The notes beneath the pieces are model-generated. The model did not search any database. It saw only the letters and a program-made list of their open reading frames with translations, and had not been told where the DNA came from. 64,000 bases of DNA, from positions 3,081,501-3,145,500 of the forward strand of contig NC_011566.1 in the NCBI RefSeq assembly GCF_000014885.1. The letters are read 5' to 3'. The DNA is from Shewanella piezotolerans WP3 (GTDB taxonomy: Bacteria; Pseudomonadota; Gammaproteobacteria; Enterobacterales; Shewanellaceae). Numbering within the stretch: the first letter of the stretch is position 1; the number at the start of each line of letters is the position of its first letter. Below, one piece after another: positions 27,200 through 37,855 of the stretch. The translations under genes were made by a program, and so were the position numbers.

Positions 27200-28261
27200 A
27201 TGGAAGCACTTAATAACAACAAAATCATCCTACCAATCATTCTTGCTGCACTACTTTCTGCATGTGGTGCAGAAGAAGAGGCAAAGGAAGAAGAAAAATA
27301 TGCCGTCCCAGTAGAAACCGCAACCGTTATCCAAGGCGACGTATCCTCTTTTTACAGCACTACCGCGACACTTGAAGCGCCTGAAGAGGCAAAAGTCGTT
27401 ACTCGTGTTGCTGGACTTATCCAATCCATTAGTGTTGAGGAAGGTGACCGCGTTACTAAGGGGCAACTACTTGCAGTTATTGACTCTAAAAGGCAAAAAT
27501 TTGATTTAGACCGCTCACAAGCGGAAGTTGAAATTATTGAGCAAGAGCTTAATCGTCTCAAAAAAATCAGCAATAAAGAGTTCTTCAGTGCCGACTCCAT
27601 GGCAAAACTTGAATACAACCTGCAAGCGGCTATGGCTAAGCGTGATTTAGCGGCTCTTTATGTGCAAGAAAGCATGATCCGTTCACCGATTGACGGCGTT
27701 ATTGCAACTCGATTCGTTAAGTCTGGCAACATGGCTAAAGAGTTTGATGAGCTTTTCTATATCGTCAATCAAGATGAGCTATACGGCATTGTGCATCTAC
27801 CCGAGCAGCAATTGCAACATCTTCGCTTGGGCCAAGATGCGCAGATTTTTGCTAATAAACACACTCAAGACACCACCCACGCAACAGTTTTACGTATCAG
27901 TCCGATTGTTGATGCTCAAAGCGGTACTTTTAAAGTGACGCTGTCAGTCCCCAACCAAAAAGCCACGTTAAAAGCTGGCATGTTCACCCGTGTTGAACTG
28001 CGTTATGACACCCACAATAACGTCATTACCGTGCCTTATAATGCGCTTGTTAATCAAGACAATGAGTTTGCGCTATATGTCATTGACGGCACTAACGCTA
28101 ATCGACGTACAGTGACCTTAGGTTACCGTGAGGCTGATACAGTTGAAGTTGTGGCAGGTATAGAGCCAGGAGAACAAATCGTTATCCGCGGTCATCAAAA
28201 TCTTAAAGATCAGTCACTGGTTGAAGTGATCGGTTCATTAGATATTGCATCAGCTAAATAG
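27200..28261 (+). CDS. RND efflux periplasmic adaptor lipoprotein
   Basis: This 353-aa membrane-fusion protein links an inner-membrane RND pump to an outer-membrane channel. It has a lipoprotein signal with lipobox LSAC (Cys ~22), a hairpin of coiled coil flanked by lipoyl half-motifs (VTRVAGLIQSISVEEGDRVT; MIRSPIDGVIATRFVKSGN), beta-barrel and membrane-proximal domains (VTVPYNALVNQDNEFALYVI). It heads a three-gene operon: the first permease begins 13 bp after this stop. No outer-membrane channel gene is adjacent, so a TolC-like partner elsewhere is presumed. Confidence 0.93.
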   Translation: MEALNNNKIILPIILAALLSACGAEEEAKEEEKYAVPVETATVIQGDVSSFYSTTATLEAPEEAKVVTRVAGLIQSISVEEGDRVTKGQLLAVIDSKRQKFDLDRSQAEVEIIEQELNRLKKISNKEFFSADSMAKLEYNLQAAMAKRDLAALYVQESMIRSPIDGVIATRFVKSGNMAKEFDELFYIVNQDELYGIVHLPEQQLQHLRLGQDAQIFANKHTQDTTHATVLRISPIVDAQSGTFKVTLSVPNQKATLKAGMFTRVELRYDTHNNVITVPYNALVNQDNEFALYVIDGTNANRRTVTLGYREADTVEVVAGIEPGEQIVIRGHQNLKDQSLVEVIGSLDIASAK

Positions 28262-28274
28262 ACCGGAGCGCGCT

Positions 28275-31200
28275 ATGTCGATAATAAAAACCTCGGTAAA
28301 CCGTCCTGTCACAGTGTGGATGTTTATGTTTGCCGTGATTCTCTTTGGTATGGTCGGGTTTTCACGCCTTGCGGTGAAACTACTGCCTGATTTAAGTTAT
28401 CCAACCATTACGATTCGTACTCAATATGTGGGTGCAGCACCCGTTGAAGTTGAACAGTTAGTCTCAAAACCCATCGAAGAAGCGGCTGGAATTGTCAAAG
28501 GCTTACGTAAAATAAACTCTATCTCTCGTTCAGGTATGTCTGATGTGGTGCTCGAATTTGAGTGGGGTACAGATATGGATATGGCCAGTCTCGATGTGAG
28601 AGAAAAGCTTGATACCATTGAATTGCCGCTGGATGTAAAAAAACCATTACTGCTGCGCTTTAATCCAAACCTTGATCCCATCGTTCGCCTTGCGCTCTCA
28701 GTTCCAAGCGTTGACGGTGATGTGGCTACATCAGCAAGCAATAGCGATCTTAAGCAGATGCGTACCTATGCGGAAGAGGAGCTTAAAAGACAGCTTGAGT
28801 CTCTATCGGGCGTGGCAGCTGTACGGCTATCTGGTGGGTTACAGCAAGAGGTACATATACTGCTCAACCAGCAAAAGCTGACTCAGCTTAACTTGAGCGC
28901 AGATCTCATTCGCAGCCGTATTGCAGAAGAGAACATTAACCTTTCCGCCGGTAAAGTTATCCAAGGCGATAAAGAGTATTTAGTTAGAACCCTAAACCAA
29001 TTCAACTCGCTTGAAGAACTGGGACAAATTGTTATTTATCGTGATGCACAGACCTTAGTCAGACTCTTTGAAGTTGCTGAGATTGTCGACGCTCACAAAG
29101 AGCGCAACGATATTACTCGTATAGGTGACAGAGAGTCGATTGAGCTCGCCATTTACAAGGAGGGTGATGCTAATACTGTCGCTGTGGCACGTAAAGTCAC
29201 AGAGGAGATCAGCAAACTTAATAAAAACAGTCCAAAAGCTGAACTGCAGGTTATTTATGACCAATCAGAATTTATCGAAAGTGCCGTAAATGAAGTCACC
29301 TCAGCAGCGCTTATCGGTAGCTTACTGTCTATGTTAGTTATCTATCTATTTTTACGAGATATTATACCGACACTGATTATCTCAATCTCTATTCCTTTCT
29401 CTGTTATTGCTACCTTTAACATGATGTATTTTGCCGATATCAGCCTAAACATCATGTCTCTTGGGGGAATTGCGCTAGCCGTCGGTTTATTAGTTGATAA
29501 TGCCATTGTAGTACTTGAAAATATCGACCGCTGTAAATCACTGGGTATGAATAAACTCGATGCAGCTGTAACGGGGACGAAAGAAGTATCGGGGGCTATT
29601 TTTGCTTCGACATTGACAACGCTTGCGGTTTTCGTGCCTTTAGTGTTTGTTGATGGCGTTGCAGGTGCGCTTTTCTCTGACCAAGCTCTAACCGTCACCT
29701 TTGCGCTATTGGCATCACTTTTTGTCGCACTGACCACGATTCCAATGCTTGCATCACGTGAAGGTTTTAAAGCACTACCGCCGCTTATGGCCAAAACAGA
29801 GAAACAAAAGCCAGAAACCAAGCTTGGTAAGCTTAAGCATTACAGCGCTACCGTGTTCTCGTTCCCATTCGTATTGCTATTTAACTATCTACCGAGTGCC
29901 CTGTTAGCGCTAGCACTGATTATTGGCCGCAGCCTTTCTTGGCTTGTCGGGCTGGTTATGCGTCCACTAAGTAGTGCCTTTAATTGGGTCTATAGTGTGC
30001 TTGAGAGTGGCTATCACCGCTTATTAGCTGGAGCGCTTAAATTTAGAGTGTTGACCTTATCCATTGCTATCGCCATTACAGCTGGCGCAGCCCTGTTGGT
30101 GCCTAGACTCGGTATGGAGCTTATTCCACCGATGAACCAAGGTGAGTTCTATGTCGAAGTGTTACTACCACCTGGAACTGAAGTATCAGAAACCGATAAA
30201 GTTCTGCGTACACTGGCACTGTCTATTAAAGACCGAGCAGATGTTAAGCACGCTTATAGTCAAGCGGGAAGCGGCGGATTGATGACATCTGACACCTCAC
30301 GAGGCGGGGAAAACTGGGGGCGTCTGCAAGTTGTGTTAGCCGATCACAGTGCATTTGATGCTGTCACTCAGAAACTACGCTCTACAGCGATGCGGATCCC
30401 AGAGCTTGAAGCTAAAATTCAGCACCCTGAGCTGTTTAGCTTTAAAACTCCATTGGAGATAGAGCTGGTTGGTTACGATTTGGCACAGCTTAAATCCACT
30501 GCAGATAACCTAGTGGACGCACTATCTGATTCTGACCGCTTTGCAGACATCAACACCAGCCTAAGAGATGGACAGCCAGAACTGAGTATTCGATTTGATC
30601 ATCAACGTTTAGCGGCCTTGGGCATGGATGCACCGTCGGTTGCTAACCGAATCGCACAGCGCATCGGCGGCACCGTTGCTAGCCAATATACAGTCCGTGA
30701 CCGTAAAATCGACATTTTGGTACGCAGTGAACTTGATGAGCGCAACCAAATTAGTGATATCGATTCGATGATTATTAATCCAAACAGTAGTCACCCGATT
30801 TCACTCAGTGCTGTCGCAGATGTCAGCCTAAAACTTGGCCCATCGGCGATTAATAGAATTAGCCAACAGCGAGTTGCGATTGTGTCTGCTAACTTAGCCT
30901 ATGGTGACTTGAATGACGCAGTATTAACAGCACGTGACATATTAGCTAATCAAACACTGCCGACTTCGATTCAAGCTCGATTTGGCGGCCAGAATGAAGA
31001 GATGGAGCATTCATTCCAGTCATTACAGATTGCCTTAGTGCTGGCAGTGTTTTTGGTTTACCTCGTCATGGCTAGCCAGTTTGAATCTCTATTACACCCG
31101 CTACTCATTCTTATCGCTGTACCAATGGCGGTTGGTGGCAGTATTTTAGGACTTTACATTACCCAAACACATTTAAGTGTGGTGGTATTTATTGGACTGA

Positions 31201-31568
31201 TTATGCTGGCCGGTATTGTGGTTAACAATGCAATTGTACTCGTCGATAGGATTAATCAGCTACGTCAATCGGGGCAAGATAAGCTAACCGCAATCACCAA
31301 CGCCGCCGAGTCACGCCTGCGCCCTATCATCATGACCACGATGACAACGGCTCTGGGTCTGTCTCCTATGGCACTTGGATTAGGTGATGGCAGTGAGGTA
31401 CGGGCACCAATGGCCATAACTGTTATTTTTGGCCTATCGCTGTCAACGTTACTTACTCTAGTGGTGATCCCAGTGCTCTACGCGCTATTTGACCGCAAAG
31501 ATTATGCAAACAATGCAGTAGAGCAGGAAAGTGCTAATGAGCCCGCTATCGAAGGGGGTCAAGCATGA
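28275..31568 (+). CDS. RND efflux permease, first of a pair
   Basis: The 1097-aa inner-membrane proton-driven pump starts MSIIKTSVNRPVTVWMFMF, typical of the AcrB/CzcA superfamily; GGAG precedes the ATG at 28275, so a longer frame from 28245 is rejected. It shows TM1, the porter loop (QYVGAAPVEVEQLVSKPIEEA), the TM4 proton-relay region (GGIALAVGLLVDNAIVVLENI), a long cytoplasmic/TM insert near residues 505-590, and the second half with GIVVNNAIVLVDRINQLR. It overlaps the next permease gene by 4 bp (ATGA). Substrates are unknown. Confidence 0.93.
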   Translation: MSIIKTSVNRPVTVWMFMFAVILFGMVGFSRLAVKLLPDLSYPTITIRTQYVGAAPVEVEQLVSKPIEEAAGIVKGLRKINSISRSGMSDVVLEFEWGTDMDMASLDVREKLDTIELPLDVKKPLLLRFNPNLDPIVRLALSVPSVDGDVATSASNSDLKQMRTYAEEELKRQLESLSGVAAVRLSGGLQQEVHILLNQQKLTQLNLSADLIRSRIAEENINLSAGKVIQGDKEYLVRTLNQFNSLEELGQIVIYRDAQTLVRLFEVAEIVDAHKERNDITRIGDRESIELAIYKEGDANTVAVARKVTEEISKLNKNSPKAELQVIYDQSEFIESAVNEVTSAALIGSLLSMLVIYLFLRDIIPTLIISISIPFSVIATFNMMYFADISLNIMSLGGIALAVGLLVDNAIVVLENIDRCKSLGMNKLDAAVTGTKEVSGAIFASTLTTLAVFVPLVFVDGVAGALFSDQALTVTFALLASLFVALTTIPMLASREGFKALPPLMAKTEKQKPETKLGKLKHYSATVFSFPFVLLFNYLPSALLALALIIGRSLSWLVGLVMRPLSSAFNWVYSVLESGYHRLLAGALKFRVLTLSIAIAITAGAALLVPRLGMELIPPMNQGEFYVEVLLPPGTEVSETDKVLRTLALSIKDRADVKHAYSQAGSGGLMTSDTSRGGENWGRLQVVLADHSAFDAVTQKLRSTAMRIPELEAKIQHPELFSFKTPLEIELVGYDLAQLKSTADNLVDALSDSDRFADINTSLRDGQPELSIRFDHQRLAALGMDAPSVANRIAQRIGGTVASQYTVRDRKIDILVRSELDERNQISDIDSMIINPNSSHPISLSAVADVSLKLGPSAINRISQQRVAIVSANLAYGDLNDAVLTARDILANQTLPTSIQARFGGQNEEMEHSFQSLQIALVLAVFLVYLVMASQFESLLHPLLILIAVPMAVGGSILGLYITQTHLSVVVFIGLIMLAGIVVNNAIVLVDRINQLRQSGQDKLTAITNAAESRLRPIIMTTMTTALGLSPMALGLGDGSEVRAPMAITVIFGLSLSTLLTLVVIPVLYALFDRKDYANNAVEQESANEPAIEGGQA

Positions 31569-34500
31569 ACATCACCCGCCTAGCTATCGCACGGCCAGTC
31601 ACCACGGCGATGTTCTTTGTCGCCATATTACTATTCGGCCTCGCCTCTAGCCGCTTGTTGCCATTAGAGATGTTTCCAGGCATTGATATTCCACAGGTTA
31701 TTGTAGAGGTGCCATATAAGGGTTCAACACCTTCTGAAGTCGAGCGTGACATCACTGCGGTTCTCGAAGAGACATTAGCCACTATGGGCGGCATTGAAGA
31801 GCTGCGTTCAAGCTCTTCACAAAATGGCGCCGAAATTGAGCTAAGAATGAAGTGGGGAGAAAATGTTGCCACTAAAAGCTTAGAAGCGCGTGAGAAAGTG
31901 GACTCTGTTCGTCATCTACTTCCTAAAGATGTAGAAAGGGTATTTATCAGGCAGTTTAGCACCGCCGATATGCCAGTTCTCAATTTGCGAATTTCGAGTG
32001 ATAGAGAGTTATCAGGCGCTTTTGACTTATTAGATAAACAGCTAAAAAGACCACTTGAACGTGTTGAAGGTGTATCTCAAGTTACTCTTTATGGTGTTGA
32101 GCAAAAGCAGATAGAGATCCGTATCAATGCTGACAAACTGGCCGCCAGTAATATCTCGATTAGAGAATTGACACGCCGTATGCAACAAGAGAACTTTGTC
32201 ATTAGTGCTGGCGTGTTAAAGACAGATTCCCGAGTCTATCAAGTGTCGCCTAAAGGAGAGTTTAGGAATCTCGATGAAATAAACTCGCTAATATTGACCC
32301 GAGGAATTACCCTCGGTGATATAGCAACAGTGAGTTTCTCGTTACCTGAGCGTTTAGATGGTCGCCACCTAGACCAAAACTATGCGGTAGGACTCGATGT
32401 ATTTAAAGAGTCCGGCGCAAACCTAGTTGATGTCTCTACGCGGGTATTAAAAGTGATTGAAAACGCCAAGCAAGATCCTCAGTTTCAAGGCGTTAAGCTG
32501 TTTGTGATGGAAGACCAAGCGTACGGTGTGACCTCATCATTACGCGACTTGCTAACCGCGGGCTTGATTGGTGCCCTACTCTCTTTTGTGGTGCTGTATC
32601 TGTTTTTGCGTAACCTTAAGATGACCTTGGTCATCGTATCATCGGTACCGATTGCCATCTGTATGACGCTTGCTGCTATGTACCTACTCGGTTACAGCTT
32701 GAACATCCTTTCTATGATGGGGTTATTACTCGCCGTCGGTATGCTGATTGATAACGCTGTGGTCGTCACTGAAAGCGTACTGCAAGAAAAGCAGCTGCAA
32801 AAGTCAGATCCAAGCGCCAAGAAAACTAAAGCTGGTGATAATAGCGCGATACTAAACGGTGTTGATAAAGTGTCGTTGGCAGTACTAGCAGGTACCTTGA
32901 CCACTGCTATCGTTTTCTTACCTAATATTTTTGGGGTGAAGGTTGAGCTAACTATCTTCCTTGAGCATGTCGCAATTGCTATCTGTATTTCCCTGGCGGC
33001 ATCACTATTAGTGGCCAAGACGCTATTACCACTGATGCTTAGTAAAATGGAGTTCAACCTGCCGGAAAAAGTGCACATAAGTACGTTACAACAGCGTTAT
33101 CTTAATAGTCTTAACTGGATACTATCCAAACCAAAAACCTCTGGGGTTATCGCATTAATTTTACTTGGATCTACCGCACTACCCCTATCAATGGTGAAAC
33201 AAGACCAATCTGATGGCGAAGGCAACAACCGCCTTTACATCAATTACCAAGTTGAGGGGCGCCATAGCCTAGATGTCACCGAGAAGATGATCGACAAAAT
33301 GGAGGATTATCTATACGCCAACCAAGACAAATTCTACATCGACTCGGTTTATAGCTACTTTTCTGCAGACAGAGGTCAATCGACCTTACTGCTAAAAGAA
33401 GATATAGAGATTGATATGAAAGCCTTGAAAAAAATGATCCGTGAAGGTTTCCCAAAATTTGCTATTGCGAAACCGCAATTTGGCTGGGGCGGAGAAAATA
33501 ACGGCATTCGCATCTCTCTCACAGGGCGCTCAACCACTGAGCTCATTCATATCAGTGAGCAAGTGATCCCATTGCTTAGTGCTGTTGAAGGGCTAACCGA
33601 TGTCCGCTCGGAGCTCAGCGGTGCACAACAAGAGGTGGTGATCCGAATTGACCGTGAAATGGCGGCAAGGCTCGATCTTAAATTGAATGAAGTGGCATCA
33701 AGTATCTCTATGGCACTTAGAGGCTCTCAACTGCGCTCATTCCGTCATGATCCAAATGGAGAACTTCGGATAGAAATGGCCTACGAGCAACAATGGCGCT
33801 TGTCACTGGAGAAGCTGAAACAGCTGCCTATCATCCGTATCAACAATCGCGTATATACGTTAGACAGTCTGGCTAATATCGAGATCCAACCTCGATTTGA
33901 CACGATTCGCCATTACGACAGGCAAACCGCGTTATCGATTGGGGCCAACCTCGATGACCTCACCACCGAAGAAGCGCAAGAAAAGATCACCCAAGTCATG
34001 GAGACGATTAATTTTCCTGCTGGCTATGGCTATTCACTACGTGGAGGTTTCCAAAAGCAAGATGAAGATGAGGCGGTCATGGCAACCAACATGATTTTAG
34101 CTATCGCAATGATTTATATAGTGATGGCAGCATTATTTGAGTCACTACTGTTACCCACAGCGATTATCACCTCCATCCTATTTTCGATTACGGGGGTATT
34201 TTGGGCACTGCTATTTACCGGCACCCCAATGTCGATTATGGCAATGATAGGGATTTTGATCTTGATGGGGATTGTGGTCAACAACGGTATTGTATTGGTT
34301 GATCAAATAAACCAACTTAACCCTGAGCTCGACAAATTATCAGAAACCATCAGTCGAGTGTGTAATACCCGATTACGTCCTGTATTAATGACGGTGGGCA
34401 CCACAGTATTAGGTCTGGTTCCGTTAGCAATGGGCGATACTCAGCTAGGGGGCGGCGGCCCGTCATACTCACCGATGGCGATTGCAATTATTGGTGGACT

Positions 34501-34636
34501 AACGTTCTCTACCGTTACCAGTTTATATCTGGTACCACTGTGCTACCAAGCGCTATATAGAATGCGTCATCAATCTGCCATTCGCCTCGGACAAGCAGAT
34601 CGGTTTTCACGTCGCATGCTACCTTGGATGAACTAG
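31565..34636 (+). CDS. RND efflux permease, second of a pair
   Basis: The 1023-aa RND permease differs from its neighbour. It opens MNITRLAIARPVTTAMFFVA, and has EVPYKGSTPSEVERDITAVL, the TM4 relay (MGLLLAVGMLIDNAVVVTESV) and GIVVNNGIVLVDQINQL. A GGGGG Shine-Dalgarno lies within the end of the first permease and the genes overlap by 4 bp, so expression is coupled. Adjacent non-identical permeases suggest a heteromeric pump such as MdtBC, or two pumps sharing one adaptor. Confidence 0.92.
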   Translation: MNITRLAIARPVTTAMFFVAILLFGLASSRLLPLEMFPGIDIPQVIVEVPYKGSTPSEVERDITAVLEETLATMGGIEELRSSSSQNGAEIELRMKWGENVATKSLEAREKVDSVRHLLPKDVERVFIRQFSTADMPVLNLRISSDRELSGAFDLLDKQLKRPLERVEGVSQVTLYGVEQKQIEIRINADKLAASNISIRELTRRMQQENFVISAGVLKTDSRVYQVSPKGEFRNLDEINSLILTRGITLGDIATVSFSLPERLDGRHLDQNYAVGLDVFKESGANLVDVSTRVLKVIENAKQDPQFQGVKLFVMEDQAYGVTSSLRDLLTAGLIGALLSFVVLYLFLRNLKMTLVIVSSVPIAICMTLAAMYLLGYSLNILSMMGLLLAVGMLIDNAVVVTESVLQEKQLQKSDPSAKKTKAGDNSAILNGVDKVSLAVLAGTLTTAIVFLPNIFGVKVELTIFLEHVAIAICISLAASLLVAKTLLPLMLSKMEFNLPEKVHISTLQQRYLNSLNWILSKPKTSGVIALILLGSTALPLSMVKQDQSDGEGNNRLYINYQVEGRHSLDVTEKMIDKMEDYLYANQDKFYIDSVYSYFSADRGQSTLLLKEDIEIDMKALKKMIREGFPKFAIAKPQFGWGGENNGIRISLTGRSTTELIHISEQVIPLLSAVEGLTDVRSELSGAQQEVVIRIDREMAARLDLKLNEVASSISMALRGSQLRSFRHDPNGELRIEMAYEQQWRLSLEKLKQLPIIRINNRVYTLDSLANIEIQPRFDTIRHYDRQTALSIGANLDDLTTEEAQEKITQVMETINFPAGYGYSLRGGFQKQDEDEAVMATNMILAIAMIYIVMAALFESLLLPTAIITSILFSITGVFWALLFTGTPMSIMAMIGILILMGIVVNNGIVLVDQINQLNPELDKLSETISRVCNTRLRPVLMTVGTTVLGLVPLAMGDTQLGGGGPSYSPMAIAIIGGLTFSTVTSLYLVPLCYQALYRMRHQSAIRLGQADRFSRRMLPWMN

Positions 34637-34660
34637 CCAAACAGATAAGTACTTAACTTA

Positions 34661-34692
34661 AAAAATCGAGCCTTTTCACGGCTCGATTTTTT
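34661..34692 (+). terminator. RND operon terminator
   Basis: AAAAATCGAGCC pairs with GGCTCGATTTTT around a 7-nt loop and ends in a T run, 24 bp after the second permease. Confidence 0.9.
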
Positions 34693-35299
34693 GTTCGCGA
34701 CGCGCTCAATCAAGCCTTAGCTGTCATAGCAATCTCTGAAATTACCCCATCGCTTAATCCACCAAACTGTTCTTGTTTCTAAGCCTGAGGGCCGTTGATC
34801 TATACCGGTTGTTTTTGCCGCAATTTATTCGCCATTTTGGCAAGGCCAAGCTTAAGCGGTTTAGTTATTTTCCACTAAAACCTACCACTTAATAAAAATT
34901 GCCAAGAAGCGCAGCCCTTCAGATAAATACTAAGCTCCCACCCTAATAACGATTACAAATCACCCACTTTAAAAACCTAAGTGTCGCAATCATTCGACCT
35001 TAGGAAAACCCTATCAGCACAAATGTTACCAAAGGGATCAGCAGCTCAACATAAACCTAAAAACACACCCCGAATAGTAACAATAAAATGATGGATTGAT
35101 TAATAAAACAGCCAATAAATTAAAGGTTCCCCTTGTCACAAATTGATACACCAGAAGTCAGCCTTAGATCACAAAAGTCACATAAATACCCTCTATAATC
35201 ACAGCCGCTATCAGTGAGTTATGCCAAAAATAAACCTGTTAGCAGTTTAAGAAGCGCTCAATGGCTTCTTGGGGTCTAAACAAATATAAGAGAATGGAT
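34693..35299. other. Intergenic region with a partial MITE copy and the downstream promoter
   Basis: 34787-34920 is a truncated copy of the dispersed repeat. The last 150 bp before the phosphodiesterase gene contain GATCACAAAAGTCACAT (~35166), loosely similar to CRP-type sites; I would not call it one on this evidence. No coding region was seen. Confidence 0.5.
34787..34920 (+). repeat. MITE-like dispersed repeat, copy 3 (left half only)
   Basis: It begins GAGGGCCGTTGATC, matching the end of copy 2 (GATCAACGCCCTC reversed), then runs through GGTTGTTTTTGCCGCAATTT, ATTTTGGCAAGGC and AAGCGGTTTAGTTATTTTCCAC in the same order as copy 1. It decays and stops near CGCAGCCCTTCAG. The right terminal repeat is missing. 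Confidence 0.7.
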
Positions 35300-37388
35300 A
35301 TGTTAAACAAAAAAGTTTTAGCAGTAGTTATCGCAGCATCACTTGGTCTAACGGCTTGTGGCTCAGACGATGATGACAACAAAGTCAGTGAGGTTCAGGT
35401 TGATCTTCGAATTCTTGAAACTTCAGATCTGCACACTAATATCATGGATTTTAACTACTACAGTGGTAAAGAAGATCCAACAATCGGTTTAGCCAAGAGC
35501 GGCTAGCTTGATCAGCCAGGCCCGTGCAGAAAAAGCAAACTCAGTGCTTGTCGACAACGGTGATCTACTGCAAGGCAGCCCAATGGGTGATTACATTGCT
35601 AGCGCAGGCCTAAGCGATACTCATCCTGCTTATAAAGCGATGAACACCTTAGATTACGCAGTTGGTAATATTGGTAACCATGAATTCAACTACGGCTTAG
35701 AATTCCTAGAAAAAGCCATTGCTGGTGCGGATTTCCCTTACATCAACGCTAACGTTATCTGTGCTAAAAAAGACGGTTGCTGGAATGAAGTAGAATTTGC
35801 AGACAACATGTTCACCCCTTACCTTATTACCGACAAAGTGGTTGTCGACAGTAATGGTAATGAACACACAATCAAAATTGGTTACATCGGTTTTGTTCCG
35901 CCACAAATTCTGCAGTGGGATAAAGCAAACCTAGATGGTGAAGTTGAAGTGCTTGGTATTACTCAGGCTGCGAGAAAGTTCATCCCGCAAATGAAAGCTG
36001 AAGGTGCCGATGTGATTATCGCCATCCCGCATTCAGGTATTGGTTCTAGCGATAACCCAGGTGATGCTTGGGCAGAAAACGCAACTTATGCTTTAACTCA
36101 TGTTGAAGACATTAATGCCATCATGTTTGGCCATAGTCACTCGATCTTCCCTGATGCTAAGTACGCTGATTTACCTAACACTGACGTTGAAAAGGGTCTA
36201 TTGAACGGTGTACCAGCAGTCATGCCTGGTCGCTGGGGTGACAACTTAGGTATTGTTGACCTTAAACTTCGCAAAGAAGACGGTAAATGGAATGTTTACC
36301 ATGAAGAGTCGCAAACTGAAGCACGCCCAGTTTATGATACAGCCAACAAAGAAGAGCTAGTTACAGGTGAGCAATCAATCCGTGACGCAGTTGAGCTTGA
36401 ACACCAAGGTACTTTAGAATTTGTTAACCAGCCTATCGGTGTTGCAACCTCTGACATGTATAGCTTCTTAACTCTGGTTCAAGATGATCCTACGGTACAG
36501 ATTGTTTCTGATGCACAGATTGCTAAAGTGACTCAGCAAATTCAAGCTGGTACAGATGAAGAACTGAAGAAACTACCAGTATTGTCAGCATCAGCACCAT
36601 TTAAAGCCGGTGGGCGTTATGAAGAAGGTGATGCTAGCCAATTTGTCATGGTTGAAGCAGGCGAGCTGACTTACAGTAACGCAGCTGACCTATACTTGTA
36701 TCCAAACACTATGGTTGCAGTAAAAGCGACCGGTGCTGAGCTACAAGACTGGCTAGAGTGTAGTGCAAATCAGTTTAACCAAATTGATCCAACAAGCACT
36801 GCGCCTCAAAACCTCATTAACCGTGCAGGTCACCCAACCTATAACTTCGATGTACTTGATGGCTTAACTTACAAAGTTGATGTTACTCAGCCGTCAAAGT
36901 TTGACCGTAACTGCGCTGAAGTTAATGCTGATGCAAATCGTATTGTAGATCTAGCTTACACCGATGCCGATGGCAAAGTCTTTACCGGTGCCGAATTTAA
37001 CGAAAAAGAGTTTGTTGTTGCATCAAATAACTACCGCGCCTTTGGCGGCGCATTTGCAGGAACAGGTCCTGATCACGTAGTACTTGAACTGCCTGATGAG
37101 AACCGCGAAGCACTATCTCAGTATATTACTGCAGAGTCACAGCCAGATGGTTCAGGCGGATACAACAGCGCTGTTGATCCTTCAGCTGACTACAACTGGG
37201 ATTTCAAAACCATCACGACCAACGTAGCACTTGATGTTCGCTTTGAAACTCAAGATAGTGAACTTGCTGATACGTTCATCAAAGAAAACCAACAGCGTAC
37301 AATGGTTAAGCTTGCTAAAGATGACAACACAGTTGCTGGTTTTGCTATTTACAGCATAGACTTAACTACAGAGCCTACTGCAAAGTAA
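35300..37388 (+). pseudogene. 2',3'-cyclic-nucleotide phosphodiesterase/3'-nucleotidase lipoprotein, split by a +1 frameshift as read
   Basis: CpdB/UshA-type proteins hydrolyse extracytoplasmic nucleotides for phosphate and nucleoside salvage. The ATG at 35300 (MLNKKVLAVVIAASLGLTAC) encodes a lipoprotein signal with lipobox LTAC; AAGAGA is well placed. The metallophosphoesterase motifs are ETSDLHTN, VLVDNGDLLQGSP, GNHEFNYG, IPHSGIG and GHSHSIFP, followed by the C-terminal nucleotidase domain. After IGLAK the frame stops (AGC GGC TAG at 35498-35506), while the continuation ASLISQARAEKANS is one base out. One extra base near 35497-35500 explains it, since homologues read ...TASLI. Full product would be ~695 aa. 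A mutation or a sequence error are both possible. E. coli CpdB is soluble; lipidation here is different. Confidence 0.9.
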
Positions 37389-37415
37389 TCGCTAGTAACT
37401 AAGTTTTAATCCACT

Positions 37416-37444
37416 AAAAAGGCTCCTTAAAGGAGCCTTTTTTA
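37416..37444. terminator. Terminator between the phosphodiesterase gene and a small ORF
   Basis: AAAAAGGCTCCTT/AAGGAGCCTTTTTT hairpin with A and T runs on both sides; it can serve both convergent genes. Confidence 0.88.
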
Positions 37445-37458
37445 TTGCGTTATCTTGA

Positions 37459-37644
37459 CTAGCTGACAGGGAAGAGCCATTGGTAAACCCAACGTGCGCC
37501 AAAAAAGCCTGCCGGTAAGCCTGCTATAATGCCTAACATTAAGCCAAAGAATCTAAGTCTTTTCCGATTAAGTTGAGACAACATCTCGATATCGTCATCG
37601 CAATCAATCTGATCCTGTTGATGGGTCACTTGATTAGTATCCAT
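37459..37644 (-). CDS. Small single-span membrane protein, unknown
   Basis: The 61-aa protein has an acidic N-terminal half (DQIDCDDDIEMLSQLNRKR) followed by one transmembrane helix (FFGLMLGIIAGLPAGFFGAR) and a short aromatic tail. It is convergent with the phosphodiesterase gene across a shared terminator. I do not recognise the family. Composition and terminator placement favour a real gene. Confidence 0.55.
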   Translation of the reverse strand: MDTNQVTHQQDQIDCDDDIEMLSQLNRKRLRFFGLMLGIIAGLPAGFFGARWVYQWLFPVS

Positions 37645-37855
37645 ATTGATTTCAACTCCCTGTCGTTAACTCTAGATATCCTTATCGCCGAATTATGGCT
37701 GGCAATTGCGATTAACGCCAATGATTACTTGCTACAAAATGTTTACCATATACCATCAAATCGACAACGACCTTGTCTACATCCCAGTAAACTCAGAAAA
37801 ACAGATAAAAAAACTGCAGATAATAGCATCTTTACAAAGAATATTTCGATGCACT

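Noticed and set aside
29342..29821. 159-codon ORF opposite the first RND permease
   Set aside because: Antisense shadow of conserved RND sequence.
35160..35190. CRP site upstream of the phosphodiesterase gene
   Set aside because: Only a loose resemblance (GATCACAAAAGTCACAT), wrong spacing for a TGTGA-N6-TCACA palindrome.
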